From NCBI GenBank assembly GCA_002418465.1, contig DIEE01000250.1, positions 1-6,429 on the forward strand: 6,429 bases of DNA, in the 5' to 3' direction. This stretch comes from Pseudomonas sp. UBA5782. Lineage in GTDB: Bacteria; Pseudomonadota; Gammaproteobacteria; Pseudomonadales; Pseudomonadaceae. The translations under genes were made by a program, and so were the position numbers. Position 1 is the stretch's first letter. Each line of letters starts with the position of its first letter. The notes under the pieces are model-generated. The model saw only the letters and a list, made by a program, of their open reading frames with translations. It was not told the origin of the DNA and made no database searches. Shown piece by piece: positions 1 to 6,020 of this stretch.

Positions 1-351
1 GCCGAACGGGTGCTCGACCAGGCGCGCTATGCGGTGCTGCTGCATTCGCGCGGCGCCGGGCTGGCCGCGCCGCTGGACGGCGTGCACCCGGCCATCGGCG
101 ATCCCGAAGGGCTGCGCCGGTCGATCCGCCTGGCGGTCGGCATGGGTTTCTCCGGCGCACTGTGCATCCATCCCAAACAGGTCGAGGTGATCCACCAGGC
201 GCTGGCGCCAAGTGCCGAGGAGCTGGCCTGGGCGCAACGGGTGATCGATGCCGGCAGCCATGGTGCGGGCGCCTATCAGGTCGACGGGCAGATGGTCGAC
301 GCGCCCGTTCTGGCCCGTGCGCAACGCTTGCTGGCGCTTTCCGGGCGCTGA
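1..351 (+). CDS. ccl: CitE-family acyl-CoA lyase, probable (S)-citramalyl-CoA lyase, 3' part only
   Basis: Only the last 116 residues are in the window; the reading frame is open from the first base and stops with TGA at 349-351. The text looks like the C-terminal half of the HpcH/HpaI aldolase / citrate lyase beta family: a PLDGVHPAIGD stretch (visible residues 24-34) and the hallmark GFSGALCIHPKQV that closes the barrel, followed by the usual helical tail with AYQVDGQMVDAPV. The metal-binding Glu/Asp residues would lie upstream, outside the window. Family members cleave citryl-, malyl- or citramalyl-CoA. The specific call rests on context: in P. aeruginosa the gene in this place, before a TRAP operon and acsA, is PA0883, assigned as the citramalyl-CoA lyase (pyruvate plus acetyl-CoA) of itaconate degradation. 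The family is near certain; the substrate is inferred, and the symbol depends on the rest of the itaconate cluster lying to the left. No clear terminator follows. Confidence 0.8.
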   Translation, partial: AERVLDQARYAVLLHSRGAGLAAPLDGVHPAIGDPEGLRRSIRLAVGMGFSGALCIHPKQVEVIHQALAPSAEELAWAQRVIDAGSHGAGAYQVDGQMVDAPVLARAQRLLALSGR

Positions 352-476
352 GCCAGACCATGACGCACTAAGACTTTGGTCGGTAATGCACTACTGCTTT
401 TGATGTAACCGGATATGTGTGCAGCGCTGGAGCGCGCGAAAACCGGGCAGTTCGCCATCGTCCTGGTGAAGTCCCG

Positions 477-512
477 ATTGGCGTTCGCCAATGACGAACG
501 CCGGATTATAAA
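477..512 (+). promoter_or_regulatory. Candidate dctP promoter with overlapping operator
   Basis: ATTGGCG-TT-CGCCAAT (477-492) is a perfect 7-bp-arm palindrome. Overlapping it, GGCGTTCG (480-487) and CGAACGCC (495-502) form a second perfect inverted repeat with 8-bp arms and a 7-nt spacer. Just downstream, TATAAA (507-512) is a good -10 box; the hexamer 17 bp upstream of it, TTCGCC (484-489), is a poor -35 and lies inside both repeats. That is the layout of a promoter controlled by a DNA-binding protein over the -35 region. The transcript would start near 519. The repeats are seen; the promoter role and any regulator are inferred. No sigma-54 GG-N10-GC pair occurs between here and the gene. 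Confidence 0.4.
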
Positions 513-631
513 AAAGCTAATTTACGAAACGCGCCGCCTTATGCAACCTGCTAATCGCTTTACTGGAAAAAGCCCCCGTCGTTGAGCGACGAACCCGGCA
601 GCCACGGTCCTTCGGCCAGCTGCTAGATTGC

Positions 632-657
632 ACCCGAGCCGTTTCCCCGGCTTGGGT
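632..657 (+). other. Hairpin in the dctP leader
   Basis: Bases 632-641 pair with 648-657 as a 10-bp stem containing one G-T wobble (636/653), with loop TTTCCC. It lies about 58 bp before the dctP start. No T run follows directly (a T5 tract begins about 20 nt later), so it does not look like a standard terminator. A smaller perfect hairpin, CGTCG-TTGAG-CGACG, is at 577-591. Confidence 0.45.
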
Positions 658-695
658 CTATCGTTCGGCGATGGATGTTTTTCCTACACCCCAAA

Positions 696-710
696 AACAA
701 TAAAAGGTGA
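696..710 (+). promoter_or_regulatory. dctP ribosome binding site with adjoining Crc/Hfq-type A-rich motif
   Basis: AACAATAA (696-703) fits the AAnAAnAA motif that Hfq with Crc binds in Pseudomonas to block translation of genes for less favoured carbon sources. It runs directly into the Shine-Dalgarno AAGGTGA (704-710), four bases before ATG at 715. Its position is what occlusion of the ribosome site would need. The match is seen; repression by Crc/Hfq here is inferred from the known mechanism. The strong Shine-Dalgarno also fixes the dctP start at 715 rather than the in-frame TTG at 628. Confidence 0.6.
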
Positions 711-714
711 TTTC

Positions 715-1713
715 ATGCTGAAGCTCCCCAAGGCGTTACTCTGCGCCGCCACGCTCGCCCTCGGTGTATCCGGCTTCGCCCAGGCGGCCGATCCCATCGT
801 CATCAAGTTCGCCCACGTGGTGGCCGACAGCACGCCGAAGGGGCAGGGCGCCAACCTGTTCAAGAAGCTCGCCGAGGAGCGCCTGCCGGGCAAGGTCAAG
901 GTCGAGGTCTACCCGAACTCGTCGCTGTTCGGCGATGGCAAGGAAATGGAAGCGTTGCTGCTGGGCGACGTGCAGATGCTGGCGCCTTCGCTGGCGAAGT
1001 TCGAGCACTACACCAAACAGCTGCAGATCTATGACCTGCCGTTCCTGTTCGACAACCTGCAGGCGGTCGACCGTTTCCAGCAGGGACCGCAGGGCAAGGC
1101 GTTGCTGACCTCGATGGAGGGCAAGAACATCCTCGGCCTGGCCTACTGGCACAACGGCCTGAAGCAGCTGTCGGCGAACAAGGCGCTGCACGAACCCAAG
1201 GACGCCCGCGGCCTGAAGTTCCGTGTGCAGGCTTCCAGCGTGCTCGAGGAGCAGTTCAAGGCGGTCCGCGCCAACCCGCGCAAGATGAGCTTCGCCGAGG
1301 TCTATCAGGGCCTGCAGACCGGCGTGGTCAACGGCACCGAGAACACCTGGTCGAACTACGAAAGCCAGAAGGTGCATGAGGTGCAGAAGTACTTCACCGA
1401 GTCCGACCACGGCCTGATCGACTACATGGTGATCACCAACGCGCAGTTCTGGAAAGGCCTGCCGCCGGACATCCGCAGCCAGCTCGAAGAGATCATGGCC
1501 GAGGTGTCGGTCGAGGTGAACAAGCAGGCCGAGGCGCTCAACCAGGCCTCCCGCCAGAAGATCATCGACGCCAAGACCAGCGAGATCATCCCGCTCACGG
1601 CCGAACAGCGCGAGGAATGGCGTGAAGCCATGCGCCCCGTGTGGAAGAAGTTCGAGGATGAAATCGGCGCCGACCTGATCAAGGCCGCCGAGGATTCCAA
1701 CCAGGCCCCGTGA
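715..1713 (+). CDS. dctP: TRAP transporter periplasmic dicarboxylate-binding protein (DctP family)
   Basis: This 332-residue protein captures a dicarboxylate in the periplasm and hands it to the DctQ-DctM membrane pair. A Sec signal peptide is clear: MLKLPK, a hydrophobic core, and AQA at 22-24 with likely cleavage before ADP. The mature part is a typical DctP fold: IKFAHVVADSTPKG (30-43), a YPNSSLFGDGKEMEALLLG block (66-84), then GLKFRVQ (166-172). Arg170 is at the position of the conserved arginine that salt-bridges the substrate carboxylate in this family. ENTWSNY (209-215) supplies the conserved binding-site Asn. The start at 715 is chosen for its Shine-Dalgarno at 704-710 and the complete signal peptide. 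It is first in an operon with dctQ (67 bp on) and dctM. Family members usually bind succinate, fumarate or malate; the neighbouring lyase makes itaconate or a related C5 acid a fair alternative. This is a second-type dctP, not necessarily orthologous to the DctB/DctD-controlled PA5167. Confidence 0.93.
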   Translation: MLKLPKALLCAATLALGVSGFAQAADPIVIKFAHVVADSTPKGQGANLFKKLAEERLPGKVKVEVYPNSSLFGDGKEMEALLLGDVQMLAPSLAKFEHYTKQLQIYDLPFLFDNLQAVDRFQQGPQGKALLTSMEGKNILGLAYWHNGLKQLSANKALHEPKDARGLKFRVQASSVLEEQFKAVRANPRKMSFAEVYQGLQTGVVNGTENTWSNYESQKVHEVQKYFTESDHGLIDYMVITNAQFWKGLPPDIRSQLEEIMAEVSVEVNKQAEALNQASRQKIIDAKTSEIIPLTAEQREEWREAMRPVWKKFEDEIGADLIKAAEDSNQAP

Positions 1714-1721
1714 TGCCTCTC

Positions 1722-1748
1722 CGGTCGCCGCGCCCGCCGCGGCGACCG
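1722..1748 (+). other. Strong hairpin between dctP and dctQ
   Basis: Bases 1722-1732 and 1738-1748 form a perfect 11-bp GC-rich stem with a 5-nt loop (CCCGC), starting 8 bp after the dctP stop. No T run follows, so it should not terminate strongly. Stable stems placed just after the binding-protein gene of a transport operon commonly protect the upstream message from 3' exonucleases, giving more binding protein than membrane subunits. That role is inferred here. Confidence 0.6.
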
Positions 1749-1780
1749 TTCTCCCTGCCGTTCTCTCGCGGAGTATCCCG

Positions 1781-2413
1781 ATGCAAGCGCTGACGCGATT
1801 CTGGGCGCGCTTTGAGGAGGCGTTCATCGCCTTCCTGCTGGCGGCCATGACCCTGGTGACCTTCGTCTACGTGGTGCTGAACAACGTCTACACGCTGTTC
1901 TATGCGCTGGGCGACAAGTGGGAATTCACCAGCGGATTCTTCTTTGCCATCGGCGACACGCTGATGGGCCTGGCCCAGGAAATGACCTGGAGCGTGGCGC
2001 TGACCAAGGCGCTGTTCGGCTGGCTGATCTTCTTCGGTATCGCCTACGGCGTGCGCACCGCCGGCCACCTGGGGGTGGATGCGCTGGTCAAGCTGACCCC
2101 GCGCCCGGCGCAGCGCGTGATGGCGATGCTCGCCTGCCTGTGCTGCCTGACCTACGCCGGGGTGTTCATGATCGCCAGCTACTCGTGGGTCAAGACCCTC
2201 TTCGTTGCCGGCATCGCCGCCGAGGATCTCGACCAGTTCGGCATCCAGTTGGGGCACATCGCGATCATCGTGCCGATCGGTTTCGCCATGGTGATCATCC
2301 GGTATCTGGAAATCATGTGGCGCATCGTCACCCACCGCCAGACCGGTCTTGGCCTCGCCGATGAAGCGGCGGAAGCCAGCAAACTCGCCGGCGACATCGA
2401 GGAGCAGCGCTAA
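1781..2413 (+). CDS. dctQ: TRAP transporter small membrane subunit (DctQ family)
   Basis: This 210-residue integral membrane protein is the small subunit that partners DctM in the inner membrane. Four hydrophobic segments are visible at about 14-34, 75-92, 112-134 and 158-178, the number expected for DctQ. The loop after the second carries RTAGHLGVDAL (92-102), the family's conserved R-x3-H-x2-VD pattern. The C-terminal tail (from about 184) is charged and presumably cytoplasmic. An unusual hydrophilic and aromatic stretch between segments one and two (about 43-72) makes it longer than the shortest family members, which is normal for the roughly 200-aa type. The start ATG at 1781 follows GGAG at 1770-1773. 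The stop overlaps the dctM start by one base (TAATG), so the two are probably translationally coupled. It transports nothing alone. Confidence 0.93.
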   Translation: MQALTRFWARFEEAFIAFLLAAMTLVTFVYVVLNNVYTLFYALGDKWEFTSGFFFAIGDTLMGLAQEMTWSVALTKALFGWLIFFGIAYGVRTAGHLGVDALVKLTPRPAQRVMAMLACLCCLTYAGVFMIASYSWVKTLFVAGIAAEDLDQFGIQLGHIAIIVPIGFAMVIIRYLEIMWRIVTHRQTGLGLADEAAEASKLAGDIEEQR

Positions 2414-3693
2414 TGGCCGTTCTCTGTCTGTTCCTGGTTCTCTTCATCCTGATGTTCCTCGGCGTGCCGATCGCCATTTCCCTCGGCCTGTCCGGGGCAC
2501 TGTCGATCCTCATGTTCAGCCAGGATTCGCTCAGCTCGCTGGCGATCAAGCTGTTCGAGACGTCCGAGGCCTACACGCTGCTGGCGATCCCGTTCTTCCT
2601 GCTTTCCGGCGCGTTCATGACCACCGGCGGCGTGGCGCAACGGCTGATCGACTTCGCCAACGCCTGTGTCGGTCACATCCGTGGCGGCCTGGCGATCGCC
2701 GCGGTGCTCGCCTGCATGCTCTTCGCCGCGCTCTCCGGTTCGTCGCCGGCGACGGTGGCGGCGGTGGGTTCGATCGCCGTGGCCGGCATGGTGCGTTCCG
2801 GCTACCCACGCGAGTTCGGCGCCGGGATCATCTGCAACGCCGGTACCCTGGGCATCCTGATCCCGCCGTCGATCGTCATGGTGGTCTACTCGGCCGCCAC
2901 CGAAACCTCGGTCGGCAAGCTGTTCATGGCGGGCGTGATCCCGGGCATCCTGCTCGGCGTGATCCTGATGGTGGTGATCTACATCGTCGCGCGGATCAAG
3001 AACCTGCCGGCGCAGCCGCGGGTGTCCTTCCGCGAATGGCTGACCACCGCACGGCGTGCCTTCTGGGGCCTGTTGCTGCTGGTGATCATCCTCGGCGGCA
3101 TCTACAGCGGCATGTTCACGCCCACCGAGGCGGCGGCCGTGGCGGCGGTGTATTCGGCCTTCGTCGCGCTGTTCGTCTACAAGGACATGCGCATCCGCGA
3201 CTGCCCGAAGGTGCTGCTGGAGTCCGGCCGCCTGGCGATCATGCTGATGTTCATCATCGCCAACGCCATGCTCTTCGCCCACGTGCTGACCACCGAACAG
3301 ATCCCCCAGCAGATCACCGAATGGGTGATTTCCGAAGGCCTGACGCCGATCGGCTTCCTGCTGATGGTCAACGTGGTCCTGCTGGTCGCCGGCAGCTTCA
3401 TGGAGCCTTCGGCGATCGTGCTGATCCTGGCGCCGATCTTCTTCCCGATCGCCATGCAACTGGGCATCGACCCGATCCACCTGGGCATCGTCATGGTGGT
3501 GAACATGGAGATCGGCCTGGTGCATCCGCCGGTGGGGCTGAACCTGTTCGTGACCTCCGCGGTGACCGGGCTGACGCTGGGCCAGACGATCCGTGCGGCG
3601 CTGCCGTGGCTGAGCATCCTGCTGCTGTTCCTGATCCTCGTCACCTACGTGCCGTTCATCTCGCTGGCGCTGCCGAACTGGCTCGGCATGTAG
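2413..3693 (+). CDS. dctM: TRAP transporter large membrane subunit (DctM family)
   Basis: This 426-residue protein is the transport channel of the TRAP system and moves the dicarboxylate across the inner membrane with sodium ions. It is almost wholly hydrophobic with short loops, consistent with the usual 11-13 membrane segments, and of standard family length. Family signatures include FLGVPIAISLGLSG (15-28), AIPFFLLSGAFM (58-69), the reentrant-loop motif SGSSPATVAAVGSI (108-121), GTLGILIPPSI (144-154), and near the end EIGLVHPPVGLNLF (366-379), the mirror-image copy of the loop from the protein's internal repeat. ATG at 2413 shares its A with the dctQ stop codon and has GAGGAG at 2399-2404, eight bases upstream. 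The gene closes the operon: two hairpins follow, the second a terminator. Substrate is set mainly by the binding protein, so this gene does not settle C4 acid versus itaconate. Confidence 0.95.
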   Translation: MAVLCLFLVLFILMFLGVPIAISLGLSGALSILMFSQDSLSSLAIKLFETSEAYTLLAIPFFLLSGAFMTTGGVAQRLIDFANACVGHIRGGLAIAAVLACMLFAALSGSSPATVAAVGSIAVAGMVRSGYPREFGAGIICNAGTLGILIPPSIVMVVYSAATETSVGKLFMAGVIPGILLGVILMVVIYIVARIKNLPAQPRVSFREWLTTARRAFWGLLLLVIILGGIYSGMFTPTEAAAVAAVYSAFVALFVYKDMRIRDCPKVLLESGRLAIMLMFIIANAMLFAHVLTTEQIPQQITEWVISEGLTPIGFLLMVNVVLLVAGSFMEPSAIVLILAPIFFPIAMQLGIDPIHLGIVMVVNMEIGLVHPPVGLNLFVTSAVTGLTLGQTIRAALPWLSILLLFLILVTYVPFISLALPNWLGM

Positions 3694-3703
3694 CGCGCCG
3701 AAA

Positions 3704-3737
3704 CCGTTGCCGACGTCGTTCCGGGCGTTGGCAACGG
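3704..3737 (+). other. Hairpin just after dctM, no T tail
   Basis: Bases 3704-3717 pair with 3724-3737 as a 14-bp stem with two G-T wobbles (3712/3729, 3716/3725) and a 6-nt loop, GTTCCG. The outer eight pairs, CCGTTGCC with GGCAACGG, are perfect. It begins 10 bp after the dctM stop and 15 bp before the true terminator. Without a T run it is more likely a message-stabilising stem than a terminator. Confidence 0.55.
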
Positions 3738-3751
3738 CCCTTGCGTCCCTT

Positions 3752-3784
3752 GATCCCGCCGAATTGCGCGCGGGATTTTTTTTT
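3752..3784 (+). terminator. Rho-independent terminator of dctPQM
   Basis: ATCCCGC (3753-3759) pairs with GCGGGAT (3770-3776) across a 10-nt loop, and the stem runs straight into an unbroken tract of nine T (3776-3784). This is a canonical intrinsic terminator for + strand transcription and separates the transporter operon from acsA. Confidence 0.9.
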
Positions 3785-3873
3785 GCCCGCAGACCTCGGC
3801 CGGCGTGCACCATCCAGGTCCGCTTCGGCGGTGAAGAAGTGGCGTTGAACGTGATTTTTCGGCCTCTTCGACT

Positions 3874-3897
3874 ATTGTCTTAACCCGGTAAGACAAT
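3874..3897 (+). promoter_or_regulatory. Inverted repeat upstream of acsA, probable regulator site
   Basis: ATTGTCTTA (3874-3882) and TAAGACAAT (3889-3897) are perfect 9-bp arms around a 6-bp spacer, ACCCGG. The centre is about 90 bp before the acsA start. A weak -35/-10 pair lies downstream (TTGTCG at 3908-3913, TACAAA at 3929-3934, only 15 bp apart), so the repeat could be an activator site around -55. In pseudomonads acs is activated by the two-component system CrbS/CrbR (MxtR/ErdR), whose regulator is LuxR-type; this repeat is a reasonable candidate for it. The repeat is seen; the regulator is inferred. Confidence 0.5.
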
Positions 3898-3944
3898 GGT
3901 CGAATGGTTGTCGGGGGCGCCCGGCGGATACAAAGACAGCATAG

Positions 3945-3965
3945 AAAAACAACTATCTACCGAGG
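3945..3965 (+). promoter_or_regulatory. acsA ribosome binding site with upstream Crc/Hfq-type A-rich motif
   Basis: AAAAACAA (3945-3952) fits AAnAAnAA, the Hfq/Crc recognition motif. It ends nine bases before the modest Shine-Dalgarno GAGG (3962-3965), which is nine bases from ATG at 3975. Acetate use is a known target class of carbon catabolite repression in Pseudomonas; control through this site is inferred. Confidence 0.5.
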
Positions 3966-3974
3966 TCCTAGTCC

Positions 3975-5930
3975 ATGAGCGCTGCTTCTCTTTATCCCGT
4001 CAGTCCCGAGGTCGTAGCCAATACGCTGACCGACGAAGCCACCTACAAGGCTATGTACCAGCAATCGGTCATCAACCCGGATGGCTTCTGGCGCGAGCAG
4101 GCCAAGCGTCTCGACTGGATCCAGCCCTTCACCAAGGTCAAGCAGACCTCCTTCGACGATCACCGCGTCGACATCAAGTGGTTCGCCGACGGCACCCTCA
4201 ACGTTTCCTCCAACTGCCTGGACCGCCACCTCGAAGAGCGCGGCGACCAGCTGGCGATCATCTGGGAAGGCGACGACCCGTCCGAGCACAAGGAAATCAC
4301 CTACCGCCAGCTGCACGAGCAGGTCTGCAAGTTCGCCAACGCCCTGCGCGGCCAGGACGTGCACCGCGGCGACGTGGTGACCATCTACATGCCGATGATC
4401 CCGGAAGCGGTGGTTGCGATGCTCGCCTGCGCCCGTATCGGCGCGATCCACTCGGTGGTGTTCGGCGGCTTCTCGCCCGAGGCGCTGGCCGGTCGCATCA
4501 TCGACTGCAAGTCGAAAGTGGTGATCACCGCCGACGAAGGTCTGCGCGGCGGCAAGCGCACCCCGCTCAAGGCCAACGTCGACGACGCCCTGACCAATCC
4601 GGAAACCAACAGCATCCAGAAGGTCATCGTGTGCAAGCGCACCGGGGCCGACATCAAGTGGAACCAGCACCGCGACATCTGGTTCGAGGACCTGATGAAA
4701 GTGGCCGGCAGCGTCTGCGCGCCGAAGGAAATGGGCGCCGAGGAAGCGCTGTTCATCCTCTACACCTCCGGTTCCACCGGCAAGCCGAAGGGCGTACTGC
4801 ACACCACCGCCGGCTACCTGCTGTACGCCGCGCTGACCCATGAGCGCGTGTTCGACTACAAGCCCGGCGAAATCTACTGGTGCACCGCCGACGTCGGCTG
4901 GGTCACCGGCCACAGCTACATCGTGTACGGCCCGCTGGCCAACGGCGCCACCACGCTGCTGTTCGAGGGCATTCCGAACTACCCGGACATCACCCGCGTC
5001 GCCAAGATCATCGACAAGCACAAGGTCAACATCCTCTACACCGCGCCCACCGCGATCCGCGCGATGATGGCCCAGGGCAAGGCTGCGGTCGAAGGCGCCG
5101 ACGGTTCCAGCCTGCGCCTGCTCGGCTCGGTCGGCGAACCGATCAACCCGGAAGCCTGGCACTGGTACCACGAGTGCGTAGGCCAGAGCCGCTGCCCGAT
5201 CGTCGACACCTGGTGGCAGACCGAAACCGGCGGCGTGCTGATCAGCCCGCTGCCGGGCGCCACCGCGCTCAAGCCGGGGTCGGCGACCCGTCCGTTCTTC
5301 GGCGTGCAGCCGGCGCTGGTGGACAACCTGGGCAACATCATCGAAGGCCCCGCCGAGGGCAACCTAGTGATCATCGACTCCTGGCCGGGTCAGGCGCGCA
5401 GCCTGTACAAGGACCACGACCGCTTCGTCGACACCTACTTCAAGACCTTCAAGGGCATGTACTTCACCGGCGACGGCGCACGCCGCGACGAGGACGGCTA
5501 CTGGTGGATCACCGGCCGCGTAGACGACGTGCTCAACGTCTCCGGGCACCGCATGGGCACCGCGGAGATCGAGAGCGCCATGGTCGCCCACCCGAAAGTC
5601 GCGGAAGCCGCGGTGGTCGGCGTGCCGCACGACATCAAGGGGCAGGGCATCTACGTCTACGTCACCCTCAACAGCGGCGAGGAATATTCCGAGCAGCTGC
5701 GCCAGGAGCTCAAGGCCTGGGTGCGCAAGGAGATCGGCCCGATCGCCGTGCCGGACGTGATCCAGTGGGCGCCGGGCCTGCCGAAGACCCGCTCGGGCAA
5801 GATCATGCGCCGCATCCTGCGCAAGATCGCCACCGCCGAATATGGCGCGCTAGGTGACATCTCCACCCTCGCCGATCCGGGCGTGGTCGAGCACCTGATC
5901 AACACCCACAAGACCATGCAGGTCGCCTGA
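3975..5930 (+). CDS. acsA: Acetyl-CoA synthetase (AMP-forming)
   Basis: This 651-residue cytoplasmic enzyme converts acetate, ATP and CoA to acetyl-CoA, AMP and pyrophosphate through an acetyl-adenylate. It is full length (the Salmonella enzyme has 652) and every landmark falls at the classical position: an N-terminal ACAS domain (about 1-90), the P-loop YTSGSTGKPKG (263-273), WWQTETGG (413-420) whose Trp414 shapes the small acetate pocket, FTGD with Asp500 holding the ribose, Arg515 in TGRVDD, and Lys609 in RSGKIMRR. Lys609 is the catalytic lysine acetylated by Pat-type enzymes and restored by CobB-type deacetylases, so post-translational control is likely. Trp414 argues for acetate over propionate. 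The ATG at 3975 is chosen for its fit to known N-termini (MSAASLYPVSPEV) and GAGG upstream. It has its own control region, with a terminator on either side, and is probably a single-gene unit. Confidence 0.98.
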   Translation: MSAASLYPVSPEVVANTLTDEATYKAMYQQSVINPDGFWREQAKRLDWIQPFTKVKQTSFDDHRVDIKWFADGTLNVSSNCLDRHLEERGDQLAIIWEGDDPSEHKEITYRQLHEQVCKFANALRGQDVHRGDVVTIYMPMIPEAVVAMLACARIGAIHSVVFGGFSPEALAGRIIDCKSKVVITADEGLRGGKRTPLKANVDDALTNPETNSIQKVIVCKRTGADIKWNQHRDIWFEDLMKVAGSVCAPKEMGAEEALFILYTSGSTGKPKGVLHTTAGYLLYAALTHERVFDYKPGEIYWCTADVGWVTGHSYIVYGPLANGATTLLFEGIPNYPDITRVAKIIDKHKVNILYTAPTAIRAMMAQGKAAVEGADGSSLRLLGSVGEPINPEAWHWYHECVGQSRCPIVDTWWQTETGGVLISPLPGATALKPGSATRPFFGVQPALVDNLGNIIEGPAEGNLVIIDSWPGQARSLYKDHDRFVDTYFKTFKGMYFTGDGARRDEDGYWWITGRVDDVLNVSGHRMGTAEIESAMVAHPKVAEAAVVGVPHDIKGQGIYVYVTLNSGEEYSEQLRQELKAWVRKEIGPIAVPDVIQWAPGLPKTRSGKIMRRILRKIATAEYGALGDISTLADPGVVEHLINTHKTMQVA

Positions 5931-5943
5931 CCCGCAACCCACG

Positions 5944-5977
5944 ACGCCCCGCCCGGTTCCGCCGGGCGGGGCGTTTT
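5944..5977 (+). terminator. Rho-independent terminator of acsA
   Basis: Bases 5944-5956 pair perfectly with 5962-5974 as a 13-bp, almost all-GC stem with a 5-nt loop (TTCCG), followed by TTTT. It starts 14 bp after the acsA stop. The T tract is short, but the stem is very strong. Confidence 0.9.
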
Positions 5978-6020
5978 CGTTACTGCTGTAACCACCCGTG
6001 GCAACGGTGGCGAATGGAAA

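Larger units (their letters stand above)
352..714 (+). other. Gene-free region between lyase and dctP: promoter and long structured leader
   Basis: There is no convincing coding sequence here. It is visibly more AT-rich around 490-570 than the flanking genes. From left to right it holds a weak possible hairpin after the lyase (356-360 with 377-381, 16-nt loop, no T run), a palindrome with a TATAAA box (477-512), a 5-bp hairpin (577-591), a 10-bp hairpin (632-657) and an A-rich motif running into the dctP ribosome binding site (696-710). The 363-bp gap suggests that dctP has its own promoter and is not simply read through from the lyase. Confidence 0.6.

Noticed and set aside
505..510. Perfect TATAAT read on the minus strand
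   Set aside because: No acceptable -35 box lies 16-18 bp away and there is no minus-strand gene for it to serve.
628..714. Upstream in-frame TTG start that would lengthen dctP by 29 codons
   Set aside because: It would bury the signal peptide behind a non-conserved extension, has no Shine-Dalgarno, and ATG 715 has an excellent one.
352..714. Sigma-54 promoter before dctP, as known for DctB/DctD-controlled dctP
   Set aside because: I checked each GG for a GC ten bases on and found none. GGATTATAAAAAAGC at 503-517 has the pair eleven bases apart, and 614-630 is spaced wrongly too.
736..1848. Long open frame on the minus strand opposite dctP (370 codons)
   Set aside because: Its product is low-complexity, rich in Arg, Leu, Val, Gly and His, with no recognisable domain. 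It mirrors the GC-rich codons of dctP, whose product is certain.
2410..3813. Minus-strand open frame opposite dctM (467 codons)
   Set aside because: The product is a His/Gln/Asp/Arg-rich string typical of the antisense of hydrophobic membrane-protein codons, and its start region includes the terminator.
2349..3848. Plus-strand open frame of 499 codons in another frame over dctM
   Set aside because: The product is Arg/Pro/Gly-rich with no membrane or domain pattern, whereas the dctM frame gives a complete family member.
3861..3897. GGCCTCTTCG plus inverted repeat as a Pseudomonas REP element
   Set aside because: The resemblance is to a short run only. The arms are AT-rich and differ from known REP palindromes, and a single copy is present.
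3957..5171. Minus-strand open frame opposite acsA (404 codons)
   Set aside because: It has no domain resemblance and biased composition, and it is explained as a shadow of acsA.
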